From Doryteuthis pealeii (Eukaryota > Mollusca > Cephalopoda > Myopsida > Loliginidae), in contig CM042160.1 in the NCBI GenBank assembly GCA_023376005.1, positions 83,362,272 through 83,426,271 on the forward strand: 64,000 nt of DNA, written 5' to 3'. Positions 33,869 through 45,120 of the stretch are shown piece by piece (position 1 is the first letter of the stretch; each line of letters opens with the position of its first letter). The position numbers and the translations under genes were made by a program. The notes under the pieces are model-generated. The model worked only from the letters and a program-made list of their open reading frames with translations. It had not been told where the DNA came from and searched no databases.

Positions 33869-33985
33869 GGGGCAGGGCTGGGATTATTTCCCAGTGCGCT
33901 TCAGGCACTGGGAAATAATCCCAGCCCTGCCCCTTTAAATCAAGGGGGCAGGACTGGGATTATTTCCCAGTGCCTGAAGCGCCTC
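33869..33985. repeat. GC-rich perfect palindrome with a third arm
   Basis: The left arm (33869-33897) and right arm (33905-33933) are perfect complements, containing GGGCTGGGATTATTTCCCAG. A third, nearly identical arm (33944-33985) continues into the loop sequence, so the unit was duplicated in inverted order. Confidence 0.9.
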
Positions 33986-33999
33986 AAATGCTGAGGGGA

Positions 34000-34815
34000 T
34001 ACATGCAATTTTTAAACATTAGCCAAACTTTGGTTTGGGCACTATAATGATCCTTCTTTTGACTGACATGGTGGGATGTCAGGAAATACTTCTAGACAAG
34101 ATATTTTTTAAATAATTTTTAGGTATAAATATTTTTTTGAATGGTAAAATTGACGTCTAAGTTAGGGAATGTCTAAAACAGGTATGGGCAACCATTTTTT
34201 TTCAAGAAGTTGGCCACATGAGACGCACCTTGTCATCAGGCAAGATACCCCCCCCCCAAAAAAAAAATTCCAAGTAATTTTACATTTGAATCAATCAGTT
34301 AGGAAGTGCATTAAATATTCATCAATAACACTGTTGGGTCAGTAAAACAGTAAGTCTGGGTAGACATAAGTCCAAAATGAGTTCTCTTCCCTTGCTGTGG
34401 TTTGTTCGGCCAATAGGTGGCATTGGTATTTGGCCACAAAGCGGGAATTCTGAATTCTTGTCCTTTTTCATTCAGGCCGGCAACAAGTTAACATGGTCTA
34501 GGCGCCTGCCGCCTCTAACCCTTAGGTAGGGGTGGAGGGCTTTGTCCCCCAACCAGCTACCAGTAAGTGACATTCCTTACGACGCAAGTCGTACGTCTAA
34601 ATGTTTCTACGTCACTTACAGAATAAATATGTTATCGTAGTACACCCTTTGTCGGAATGTTTATATGTATAGATTTGTACCCACATTGGGAGGTTACTTT
34701 AAGCCTTCCAACATTAATATAACTTCCTCACATGTTATAACACAAATCAAACTTTCTCCATGTCACAAAGCAATATTTGAATGTCCCAATGAAGATTATG
34801 ATATATAAAAAGTAA
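34000..34815. other. Spacer, no gene recognised
   Basis: It includes a C/A run at 34247-34267 and a less AT-rich stretch at 34480-34640 with palindromic TTACGACGCAAGTCGTACGT. No coding exon or repeat partner was identified. Confidence 0.35.
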
Positions 34816-34822
34816 AGTTGAC

Positions 34823-35056
34823 GGAGTGGCCTATTGTCGGTATCAGCCGCACAAGGGAGTCTATCCCCTTTTTGCTAGTGCTAGACCAGGGAGATTATTT
34901 TGTGGAAGTGGAGCACCACATCTACCGTCAGCTCCCTACTTTACCACACAAATCAGATTACCCAATCTGTGCTACTCAAATGCTCAGTTGGCAGGGACTG
35001 GTATTGAACTCAGAACCTCCAAGGCAGATGCTCTACAGACTGAACTAAACTGGCCC
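34823..35056 (-). mobile_element. tRNA-derived SINE, family A
   Basis: Tail at GGAGTGGCCTATTGTCGG; minus-strand head from GGCCAGTTTAGTTCAGTCTG with B box TTCTGAGTTCAATACCAG. Confidence 0.8.
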
Positions 35057-35109
35057 TATATTCAATGTATATTTAATAATTGAAATGTTTTAAAAATGGT
35101 GACGAACTG

Positions 35110-35240
35110 GTAATATTTGATGTATATATATATATTTATTTTGTCATTAATTGTATTATTTTCGAAGTTTCCTCTGGACATACACATACACACAACTGCC
35201 CTTTATATATGCATAGATAGATAGATAGATAGACAGGGGC
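35110..35240 (-). mobile_element. Helitron 5' end fragment
   Basis: The block ACACAACTGCCCTTTATATA and the GGACATACACATAC stretch match the 5' part of 18812-19216 in reverse. (TAGA)n follows at 35213-35232. Confidence 0.55.
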
Positions 35241-35468
35241 ATTAAAAAAAAAATGTTTAATTTAATTAATCAAATGGAAATTTTTGTTAAAATCACCACA
35301 ACAAATATTTTGGTTCAACTATGAACCAAATATTTAAATGGTGTGTATGGGGGGGGGGGTGAATGTAAATTGAAAATAAGAATTTAAAGTTAGAAAAAAA
35401 AAATAAAACTTGAGCCAAAAGAGTGACAATTACAAAAGAAACCAAATTTATCTTGTCAGATAATTTGT

Positions 35469-35469
<1 letters not shown>

Positions 35470-35519
<50 letters not shown>

Positions 35520-35525
35520 GTGAGT

Positions 35526-35565
<40 letters not shown>

Positions 35566-35618
35566 AAAGTGAGAGAGAAAGAGAAAGAGTGAGAGAGAGA
35601 GAGAAAGAGAGAGAGTGT
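35470..35618 (+). repeat. (GA)n microsatellite
   Basis: Long (GA)n with TGAG and AAAG interruptions. Confidence 0.95.
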
Positions 35619-36059
35619 CAGTCCAAGCGTCTATTGTTCAAAAGATTTGAATGAATCAGACTCCTTGCAATTTTGTAAATAAATACAAGGTAGTCGTTCC
35701 ATTAAAGAATAAGAGAGTTGAAATGTTTTTTCAAAGACAATAAAACCACACCAAGAAACAATTAATTCCCAACAAGTTAAAGCTGCTATGAAACATGCAC
35801 TCTAATAGTTGAAAAAAAAAAAAAAAAAAAAAAAAAAATTACACTGACTTGAAATAAATACAAAATGGACGTTTTGTTTTTGTTTTGCAAGGATCTATTA
35901 AAATCTAATTATAATAATAATAGAAGTTAATTTTAAAATTTAATTCCTCAAAGTTAAGATATTTGTTTTGAATTAAAATCCTGTTAAGCATTAAAAAACA
36001 TAAAAAAGAATATAAACCAAATCTTGGTAATTTTTACACAAAAAGCAAGAATCGATGAT

Positions 36060-36065
36060 ATTTAA

Positions 36066-36135
<70 letters not shown>

Positions 36136-36200
36136 ATTTGTTGTTAATTGTTTTATTTTCATAGTTTCATTTATACATACACACCAACTGCCTTTTTTTA
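36060..36200 (-). mobile_element. Helitron 5' end fragment with (TA)n
   Basis: (GT)n/(TA)n at 36066-36132 is followed by TTGTTAATTGTTTTATTTTC and CACCAACTGCC, as in the reversed Helitron 5' region. Confidence 0.5.
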
Positions 36201-36436
36201 ATGTTTAGATAGACAGACGTTTAATTTAAAAAAATGTTTAATTAAATCAAATGGAAATTTTTGTTAAGTTAAAATCTCAACAAATATTTTGCTTCAACTG
36301 TCAACCAAGCATTTAAATTTGGGGTGGGGGTGGGGCTTGTAGGTGAATTCAATTCCTCAAAGTTAAGATATTTGTTTCAAATTAAAATCCTATTGAGCAT
36401 TAAAATGAAATAAATACAAAGTAGGTTTATTTTTTT

Positions 36437-36620
36437 GCCTATCATACAACTTTCAGAGGGCTAAATTTTAGCCTGATATTAGGGGGTTGCATTATGTCAG
36501 ATACAAACTTAGTGTGTGTAAATAATTGGCCAAGCCTAGGCCTAGTTTGTGTCTAATGTATGACGCAACCCACTAATATTAGGCTAAAATTTAAGTCTCA
36601 GAATGTCACATGATATGCAA
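36437..36620. repeat. Fold-back element, about 70-bp arms
   Basis: The left arm 36437-36505 (TTTTAGCCTGATATTAG, GGGTTGCATTATGTC) pairs with the right arm 36551-36620 (GACGCAACCCACTAATATTA). About 45 bases form the loop. No coding sequence. Confidence 0.8.
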
Positions 36621-36789
36621 GTATATAGAGTAGTAATTCTAGAAAAGATTTATTAAAATCTTTTAAATATACAAAGAATTTTCATAAGTTAACTTTAGAA
36701 TTTAATGAATTCAGATTAAATAAACTCTTTTGAATTAAACTGGTGTTAAACAAAAAATAAATTCGTTGGAAGTAAAATTTGTTAATTTT

Positions 36790-37260
36790 ATAAACACAAA
36801 ACAAATCTGTAGTAGAAAAAATAAATTCTGGTAAGTAATAACGTATATATCAATACGCTCGTAATCTTCTGACCATCATCATCTTCAAACACCCTCTGGT
36901 TAAAAATGAGATGTCCAAATCGGCCAAGATGAAATGCAAAAATATAAATCTTGATTATCTGGTCTCGCTTATCCACCAAATTCTTAGTTCTTATTCAACT
37001 AAATAATGGACCATTCTGTTTTTTATTATAAAGAAATAAAGGGAAGAAAAAGGACAAGTTACACAAAAAATATAAGAAAGAAAGAAAGAGATGGGGAAAG
37101 ATAGAGAGAGGGGGTGAGTGCGTGGAAGCGATAACGCTAATCTATTTCAATAGAATATAATGAAAAGAAGGAAAGAAAGAAAGAAAAAAAAAGAGTGAGA
37201 GAGTGAGTTAAATCAAGATTATTATACTTTTTACACGTTGAAGTATTTGGCAATAGCTCT
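36790..37260 (-). repeat. Dispersed repeat, family F, long copy
   Basis: This is the reverse of 57180-57525, including the TC-rich leader (GAGGGGGTGAGTGCGTGGAA) and the AATAATGGACCATTCTG block. Confidence 0.6.
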
Positions 37261-37545
37261 TAAATAAACATATGAAACATTGTAATAATTAAATTATCAT
37301 ACTGTAGTATAACCACAGGTCTTGCTAGTCTTTTTTTTTTCTTCTCAAAAGTTTTGGTCAACAGGAAGTGATTCTCCCAGTCAAAATGGAAATCCCTAGG
37401 AACCCTAAAATCCCTGGATATTTTTTGTCTTTTATCCGATTCAATTTTTGATGTCCAAGTAACATGAAAGGAAATAGTTTAACCACTAATTTCTATGTGA
37501 TTTTTTCTTAACTTTCCTTAATCTATGCAATTCATTGTTATTAAC

Positions 37546-37700
37546 CTAGAAGCAACTACCCAGTTTTGCCTGGGTAGAGTAGGGGATTAAAAAAAAAATA
37601 TATATTTTTCTTACAGACCCCTTGATTGTTGGGCTCTTCCATAATTGATTTTTTTATTTTTTAATCCTAAAAGTTTTCTATTGTTTCAGAGTTTTTAATG
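37546..37700 (-). mobile_element. Helitron 3' end fragment
   Basis: CTAG at 37546-37549. The hairpin CTACCCAGTTTTGCCTGGGTAG spans 37555-37576 at the usual distance. The 5' end was not located. Confidence 0.6.
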
Positions 37701-38390
37701 TTAATCAATAGGTAAACAAGTAGTAACAGTTTGTTGAAAAGTGCACAATGTATTTTACTCACTTGTATAGAATACAAAATCAATTTTGTAACCAATGGCT
37801 GGTTTTTTTTTTTTGTTAATTGTATTAAAAAGTCTCTTGATTATTTACGAAGACAAGTTTAGTACAAGGTCAAATAAGGAAAAGGGGCAAAAAGGAAGTC
37901 TTGTAAGGTGTGACTACCTAGAAAATCAAATCAAACAAAATCCTGGTTTTTATCTGGGTTTGAACACCAAAACACCAGCAGCTATGTTGGCTAGGGCTTT
38001 AGAATACACCAAATGCACCTCTGCAGAGGGGTAAAGACACCTTTGCCCAGAAATGAGGCTACCTGTGATGCTTAAGTGTGGAACCCTGGTGGATTGAGCT
38101 GTTGATGACATGCAACACTCCATTTTGAACCTTAGATCATGATGAATTGCTAACATGGTAAAACTTGGACAAATTGACACCTCCAATTTATAGAAATACA
38201 CATTTTTGTTAAAAGGTAAAGAAAATCCTGTAATGCCTCAAGGTATGACGACTCTAATAAAAAACTGTTAAAACAAAGTGTCTATCAACTTCAACAAAAG
38301 AGTTGGAGCTACAGCTAAGTAGGGAAAATAAACACTAACTTGTTTCTCAATTAACCACTGACTGATTGATATATATATATATATATATAT

Positions 38391-38874
38391 TTGGGAGAAT
38401 ATGTGCTTAATTGAAGTCATACCTAATTTGAAAATTAATTAGTTGATAATTAATGAATTAGGCGAATATATATGCCGATGAGGCATAATAGGCCGAAATG
38501 TACATACATTTGTTTACACTACACTTTACATTTGAACATATAAAGTAAGTAAAGTTGTCGGGGCGGCCTAATGCCGGTATCGGCCAAACAGCAAGGGAGT
38601 CTACCGCCTTTTCACCAGCGCTAGACCAAGGAAATTATTTTAGCATCTGAAGTGGAGCGCCACACTTACCATCAGCTCCTCACTTGACCGCACAGATCCC
38701 TGTGCTACTCATTCGCTGAGTTGGTGGGGGCCAGTATCGAACCAAAAACCTTGTGATTCCTAGCCGAATACTCTACCGACTGAGCTAAACCGGCCTATTC
38801 GCCTAATTCATTAATTATCAACTAATTAATTTTCAAATTAGGTATGACTTCAATTAAGCACATATTCTCCCAAA
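38391..38874. repeat. Fold-back element with decayed hammerhead and inserted SINE
   Basis: The arms 38391-38468 and 38797-38874 are reverse complements (TTGGGAGAATATGTGCTTAA). They belong to the same family as 2735-2986. Between them are a hammerhead-like block (38474-38507: CCGATGAGGCATAATAGGCC, then GAAATGTACATACA) and a family A SINE (38550-38796). The core begins CCGATGA instead of CTGATGA, so cleavage is not expected. Confidence 0.75.
38550..38796 (-). mobile_element. tRNA-derived SINE, family A
   Basis: Complete copy with tail TTGTCGGGGCGGCCTAATGC and minus-strand head GGCCGGTTTAGCTCAGTCGG. It is inserted in the fold-back element. Confidence 0.85.
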
Positions 38875-38910
38875 AATTGTTGGCATAGCCATATCAAACA
38901 AACTGCGTAC

Positions 38911-38959
<49 letters not shown>

Positions 38960-38965
38960 TAGATA

Positions 38966-39331
38966 GATAGATAGATAAAAGGGTATGAAAAACACACTTT
39001 GATGTTAAAATGAATATATTTTTATATCCTTTTTCATTGCTGATATTGACAATATTTCAATTTATTAAAAATCATCATCAGAGCATAATGATAATTAGGT
39101 CCCTTTTTTAGATGTAAATGTTTTTAATACAGATTTATCAAGAGAGAATCAGAAAATAATTTGAATTCAAACTGGAAGTATTGTTTTTCCCCAAAAGTGT
39201 GGGGAATCGTCTTGTTCATTCGCTGCATCTCGTTCTAAAGAGCGAGATGCAGCGAATGAATATATATAAATAAAAAACATATTCATTTTAATAACAAAGG
39301 GTGTTTTTCATACCCTTTTATCTATACATAT
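38966..39331. repeat. Fold-back element with inner palindrome
   Basis: The outer arms (about 38976-39020 and 39283-39326) share GGGTATGAAAAACAC and its complement. An inner perfect palindrome at 39217-39262 (ATTCGCTGCATCTCG .. CGAGATGCAGCGAAT) lies between. No protein is encoded. Confidence 0.8.
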
Positions 39332-39667
39332 ACCGTCGGATTCATTTCCTCACTCTTAGCTAATATATATATATATATATATATATACATACATACACAC
39401 ATATACACACCTTTTGGTATTCATCAGAGTATACTTTATATATATATATATATATATAAAAGCTTGAAAAGATCGTTAATAAAATTGTTAAACAGAAGAC
39501 GTGCCTTTTGTTTAATTCTACATGTATAAATGAAAGAATGCTGCCCAAATACACACACACACACACACATATATAACAGCTCTATCACTAATATTGACGA
39601 CTCAACTAATAATACAGCAAAAACTTGGTTCACCACTAACTCACCAAGTGCTAACCATATACTATTG

Positions 39668-39699
<32 letters not shown>

Positions 39700-39701
<2 letters not shown>

Positions 39702-39930
39702 ATGTAATGAAGATGACATGGCCTATATATGGAAATAATGATAACTCAAAGAAACTAGTGCAAAAAAAAAAAAAAAAAAAAAAATTACTTACATCTAAGG
39801 CTGCTGGAATTGAAGCACCCCCCCCCCAAAAAAAAAAATTATCATAATTTTTTTTTTTGATGCTTCAATTCCAACAGCTTTAGATCTAAGTACATTTCCA
39901 TATATAGGGCATTTCATCTTCATTATATTC
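39700..39930. repeat. Inverted repeat with homopolymer centre
   Basis: The arms contain AATGAAGATGACATGGCC / GGGCATTTCATCTTCATT and GGCTGCTGGAATTGAAGC / GCTTCAATTCCAACAGC. C and A/T runs sit at the centre (39818-39858). (GT)n at 39671-39700 precedes it. Confidence 0.75.
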
Positions 39931-39975
39931 GCATAAGAAACATATATGGAACCCACAGTTATACACATACACACA

Positions 39976-40311
39976 CAAGCAAGAATATGTGCCTTTCGAG
40001 CGTAAGTATCTAAGTTTTAATGTAATGAAATATATTAAATTAGAAAGATTAATGAAATTAAATAAGAATGCATCTTAGTAATATATAAGACACATTGCAG
40101 GATTTTAAATGCATTAATAATATGGGCTGTTTTGAGGCAAATCTAACTTGGATTTTCATAGAGACATTGTTTTAATAAATAAGATTTATTCTATGTATTA
40201 ATGATTTTAACTATAATTAAATACTCGTTGATAAACTTACGCGTTATGACAAAAACAGTGGTGTAGTTTCGGTTACAGACAGATAGACACTGAATCTTCA
40301 TTATAATAAGA
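39976..40311 (-). mobile_element. Helitron, full length but with mutated 3' end
   Basis: Minus strand: the start TCTTATTATAATGAAGATTC is at 40311. The expected CTAG reads CTTG (39979-39976). The body shares TAAGTTTTAATGTAATGAAA with 15140-15755. Confidence 0.6.
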
Positions 40312-40654
40312 TACATAATTTGTAGAAGTTTAGAAGAAAGACTCAGCAGAACAAAAATGAAAAAAGAAAAACAAGTCAGAATTTTGACTGTTGGAAAAAA
40401 AGTGATTATGTCTACGCTATCTGAACTTCTATATCTTTTCAAGAGAGAGAATGACTTAACAGAAAAAAAGAAGAAAAAGAACCCGAAGGAGTCAGAATTT
40501 TGACTGTTGGATAAAAGAAAAAGAAAAAGAAACAAATGAGTAAGAATAACAATTATTGAAAAGTGCTCAATACATAGAGCCATTTAGAGAACCGAATCAG
40601 AAACAAAAGTTAACTACCCGGGTTTCACAGAGACAAAACTCTTCAAGAAAACTG

Positions 40655-40687
<33 letters not shown>

Positions 40688-40769
40688 TTGTGAATAAAAA
40701 GGCCTTAAATACCATGGGTATCGTGATTTTATTAAGACTGCTGTCTTAAAATAAAAACGTGGTCTGATG

Positions 40770-40969
40770 NNNNNNNNNNNNNNNNNNNNNNNNNNNNNNN
40801 NNNNNNNNNNNNNNNNNNNNNNNNNNNNNNNNNNNNNNNNNNNNNNNNNNNNNNNNNNNNNNNNNNNNNNNNNNNNNNNNNNNNNNNNNNNNNNNNNNNN
40901 NNNNNNNNNNNNNNNNNNNNNNNNNNNNNNNNNNNNNNNNNNNNNNNNNNNNNNNNNNNNNNNNNNNNN
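40770..40969. other. Assembly gap (200 N)
   Basis: Exactly 200 unknown bases, a conventional placeholder. It separates the contig bearing the minus-strand Smad linker exon from that bearing the plus-strand terminal exon. The sequence right of the gap (40970-41065) is repetitive. Confidence 0.99.
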
Positions 40970-41437
40970 ACTATCTATTCACCTCCAGACTTATTCTATT
41001 CAAATAAAGTCTTATTATTATTATTATTGTAATCTGAGTCCTTCTGCTCAATTAAAATGAACTAACCATCAGTTTTTGTATTTTACACTGAACATATACA
41101 CTATTAATACAACTAGAAAGAATATGTGCGTAAGTTTTAATGTAATGAAATATATTTAATTAGAAAGACTATTGAAATTAGATAAGAGTACATATATAAG
41201 GATTACACTTATTTTAATTATATTCTAATTAGTTTCTATATAAAATAGTTCATAAGATTGATTTCAATATGTTGGAGAATAAAGTAATAATATTAGAGAT
41301 CAATAACACCAAGTAATTATTTATTAAACCCAAGTTTGTTAAAACCAATATGCAAATTAACCACACCATATATTATGTAAACCTTTATTTCTTAGTGATT
41401 ATAAGACATATTACAGGACTTTATACACTAATAAAGG

Positions 41438-41680
41438 GGCTGGGTTAGCTCAGTCGGTAGAGCGTTCGGCTAGAAACCACAAGGTTCCAACTTTGATACC
41501 GGCCCTCGCCAACTCAGCGTATGAGTAGCACAGGGATCTGTGCAGTAATGGGGAGAGCTGATGGTAAGTGTGGCGCTCCCACCTCAGACGCTAAAATAAT
41601 CTCCTTGCAAGTGAAAAGGGGATAGACTCCCTCGCTGATTGGCTGATACGACTTTAGACCACCCCGACGACTTTACTTTT
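41438..41680 (+). mobile_element. tRNA-derived SINE, family A
   Basis: The head GGCTGGGTTAGCTCAGTCGG is followed by GTTCCAACTTTGATACCGGC. The tail ends CACCCCGACGACTTTA. It is complete apart from a short deletion near 41600. Confidence 0.85.
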
Positions 41681-41774
41681 ACTTATTTATACACTAATTA
41701 CATGGGCTGTTTTGAGGCAAATATAACTCCGGTTTTTATACAAACATTGTTAATGAATAAGGTTTATTCTGTTA

Positions 41775-42168
41775 CTAGCAAAATAAAAAAAAACACCCTC
41801 CGGGCGATGTAAAAATAGATTTTTGAAACATATTGCCTGAGGGGTGGGAGTTAAAAATTCAATATCAGCGAGTTTGTACCCTAAGTAAGTAAAATCATCA
41901 AATTCATTAAAGGATTAAAAAATAAAACAATTTGAAATGTAAACTTTAAATATGTATTAAAATAAAACAAACTATATATAGATATATAATACCAGTCATG
42001 AATTTATTAAAACTTGTTTTAAAAAACAATGAGGACTGTCTAATGTTGCATGTTCAAATTTTGAGTGTATTTATTCTATGTTATGACAATTTTGAGTAAT
42101 GTGACGTAAGCAGTGACGTAATTTTTGTTACAGACAAAAACCGGAAGTGAATCTCCATTATTAATAGA
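41775..42168 (-). mobile_element. Helitron inserted in another Helitron
   Basis: Minus strand: it starts TCTATTAATAATGGAGATTC at 42168 and ends CTAG at 41778-41775. It is flanked by A (41774) and T (42169), as Helitrons insert between A and T without target duplication. Hairpin CCC-GGA-GGG at 41796-41804. Same family as 31681-32101. Confidence 0.8.
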
Positions 42169-42324
42169 TTAATGACTATAAATTAAATACTAATTGATAA
42201 ACTTGCACAATTACTGACACCGAATCTCCATTATAATAAGATTGTAATTGAAGTTATCCCATCTTAGGTCACTTTGTTATGTATGACATATCTGTGAAAT
42301 TATGGATGACACATTTAGTTATGA

Positions 42325-42471
<147 letters not shown>

Positions 42472-42827
42472 ACTGCTGCTGCTGCTGCTACTGCTGCTGC
42501 TGGCCTGAAAGGACACTGCACGAAATGTGTGGCCGCATCCCTAGACAGTGCAAAGTTTTTAATTTTAATTTTTTTTTTTTTTTTTCCCTTTTTTTTTTTT
42601 TAATTTTTTTTTTAAATTTAAAAAAAACTTTTTTTTTTAATACCTCCTAACTACTTCGAGTATCATTTTGCAACACCAGCATCATCATCATCATTATCAT
42701 ATCATCATCATCATTATTAGCGGCAGCAGCAGCAGCAACATTTATTATTTGTCTAAAATAACAGCTCATATCGTATCTATTACAGCTACCACCACTTCTG
42801 TTTCAACTCTTCCCTCCCCCTCTCTCA

Positions 42828-42862
<35 letters not shown>

Positions 42863-43329
42863 CGTACAGCACCAAATACAACAATTAACTACTTAAATTC
42901 CTCCTGAAGTTACTGTGTGTCCCCCTCCCCCCCTCAAGCAGCAACAACTGCCACTTTTTGTGTTCTATTGCTGCTCTGTGTGTATGTATGTGTGCTGGCG
43001 TGCGTGTGTGTGTGTCCGTGTCCACACAGTTGTGAGATTGGGTTGTCTCTGACCAGCACTCTGGTGCTTGCTGCTGCTGCTGCTGCTGCTCCTCCTCTCC
43101 TCTCACCTTACCACCTACCACCACCACCACCACCATCGTCTGTGCACTCACAAAGCAGAGTGCTATGGCCTGCTCTGACAGAACAATACCTCAGTCCCAA
43201 GTTGAACCCTAGATGGCATTCTTTAAAACTATTAGCATGTGAAAAGAAGAAGAAGAAAAAATAATTAAATGCATTTAGACTGGATTTTCGTTTGCTGACT
43301 TTTACAAAAAAAAATTTTTTTTTTTTTTA

Positions 43330-43358
43330 TTATATATATATATAATTATATATGTGTG

Positions 43359-43389
<31 letters not shown>

Positions 43390-43478
43390 AAAGAAAAAAA
43401 TGTCAGCGACAAATTTATGACAGCCTTCAAAAAAAAAATAACCTGAAAATAAGTTTGAATTTCTATTTCTTTCTTTTT

Positions 43479-43512
<34 letters not shown>

Positions 43513-43520
43513 ATATATAT
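43330..43520. repeat. (TA)n tracts within the putative 3' UTR
   Basis: TA-rich runs at 43330-43390 and 43480-43520. Confidence 0.85.
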
Positions 43521-44921
43521 CTGTTATTGCTCCACTTGACATTTAAAAAAAAAAAAAAAAAACTTTCTCTACATTTTTTTTTTTTTCAAAAAACAAAAAA
43601 AAAAACTTGTTCTTCATTCAACAAAAATCTTCTTTCTCTTATTTCTTTCTTAAAAAAAAACAACAAAAAAAGAAATCTAAAAATCATCAATGTCTCAAAT
43701 GTTTTTTGTTGAAGGTGAGATGATTCACTTGGAAAACTGGAAAAACAAACAAACAAAAAAAAAAAAAGAAAAAGAAAATGCTTCTGCCATTTTGGTCAAA
43801 CCCAAGAAAGTAAAAAATAAAAGAAAAAAAGATTTAAAAAAAAAAAAAAAAAAAGGAGCTACATGATCTATCTCGTTCCTTAGGAAAATATTTGCATTTT
43901 TTTTTTTTTTTAATTAAAATTAAATATTTTGATATTCTTAAAAAGTTAAAAATCTTTTTTTCAGGTTATTTTTGAGAATCTGGATGTAAAGTGAGGTTTT
44001 TCACAACAGAGTTACCAATCTGTTTTGGTCGTGGAGGCTTTTGTGGCTTTCATGTTTGTCATTGTTTGGATACAGAAAGAATGTGTAGCTTCAAGAAGAG
44101 AACAACAACAAACCTATTGGTAATGAAGATGACAAACAAACGATCACATCTCTATACAACATTTCAATCTACCTTCCTAATTAGACTACGATTTCTATTA
44201 ATTTATAAGTGGTACCAACTACAATATTTTTATTTTTCTACATCTTCTAGATTAGTAATTACTTTATTATTTATAAACGTCAATTTGCCATCCTGAAAAC
44301 TTTCTATTCGATAACTCGAGTTAATTAGTAGTTTCTTTATAAATTTCTTTTTCTTCAGAAAAAAAAAAAGGAAATTTTTTTTTAATTTTTGATTTTTTAA
44401 AAAAAAATTTTTTTTAATTATTTTATATTTTAAAAGATTTTTTTTAAATCCAGAAATATGTGATACATTGGATTCTAATCTTATAGCAGAATATAGGATT
44501 CTAACCATATATACATATATTATAATTTCCCATCTCCCAACCCCTTTGTATATGAAATTGTCTTCCCAGTTTGTAGATTTGGAAATTCCTCACAGGAAAA
44601 TTCTGCAAGGTTTGATTTTGAAAAAAAAAAATTTTTTTTAAACAATGTCCAGTGTGTGTGTTTGTGCGTGTGTGTGTGAGTGTGAGAGGGGTGATGCAGG
44701 TGTCTTTGTGGGTTAAATGGGTTAAGTTCTAATGCTGAATGGGTGGGTGAGTGTCTAAGGCATTATTATTATGCCCACACAAAATACACTTACCTTCCAT
44801 GCCACCTACTCAAAAGAAAAAATGAAAAAAAAAAATGAAATAAAAAGAAAAATGTTTCTCAGAAAGATCTGATGCTCTTAAAATAAACAATCACTGTCGT
44901 TAATATTTTTATTACTGTAAC

Positions 44922-44924
<3 letters not shown>

Positions 44925-44962
<38 letters not shown>

Positions 44963-45120
44963 CTTCTAGTGATGCGGTTGTTGTCAGGTCTAATAAGGAC
45001 ATTTGGTTCTTAAAGGCAGCCATGTTATTTAAGCATGGTTGGTTGGAGTTTTGATCCTGAGAGCAGGCATCTGGATTTTGGGCAAGCCTTTCAACCTCTC
45101 TGCCCACCCCCTATGATCAG
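44925..45120 (+). repeat. (ATT)n and a CORE-SINE-like fragment
   Basis: (ATT)n lies at 44923-44960. 45040-45118 contains GATTTTGGGCAAGCCTTTCA and ACCTCTCTGCC, similar to the conserved central domain of CORE-SINEs such as MIR (TTGGGCAAGTCACTTAACCTCTCTG). No tRNA head is visible, so this may be chance or an ancient relic. Confidence 0.35.

Larger units (their letters stand above)
41113..42241 (-). mobile_element. Helitron interrupted by a SINE and a second Helitron
   Basis: The 5' end TCTTATTATAATGGAGATTC is at 42241, followed by host T on the plus strand. The 3' CTAG is at 41116-41113. The terminal hairpin present in the 15140 copy has been deleted. A family A SINE (41438-41680) and another Helitron (41775-42168) lie inside. 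Removing them leaves a body like 15140-15755 and 39976-40311. Confidence 0.7.

Noticed and set aside
34480..34690. Solo LTR around TTACGACGCAAGTCGTACGT
   Set aside because: No TG..CA ends with a target duplication and no polyadenylation or primer-binding features could be seen.
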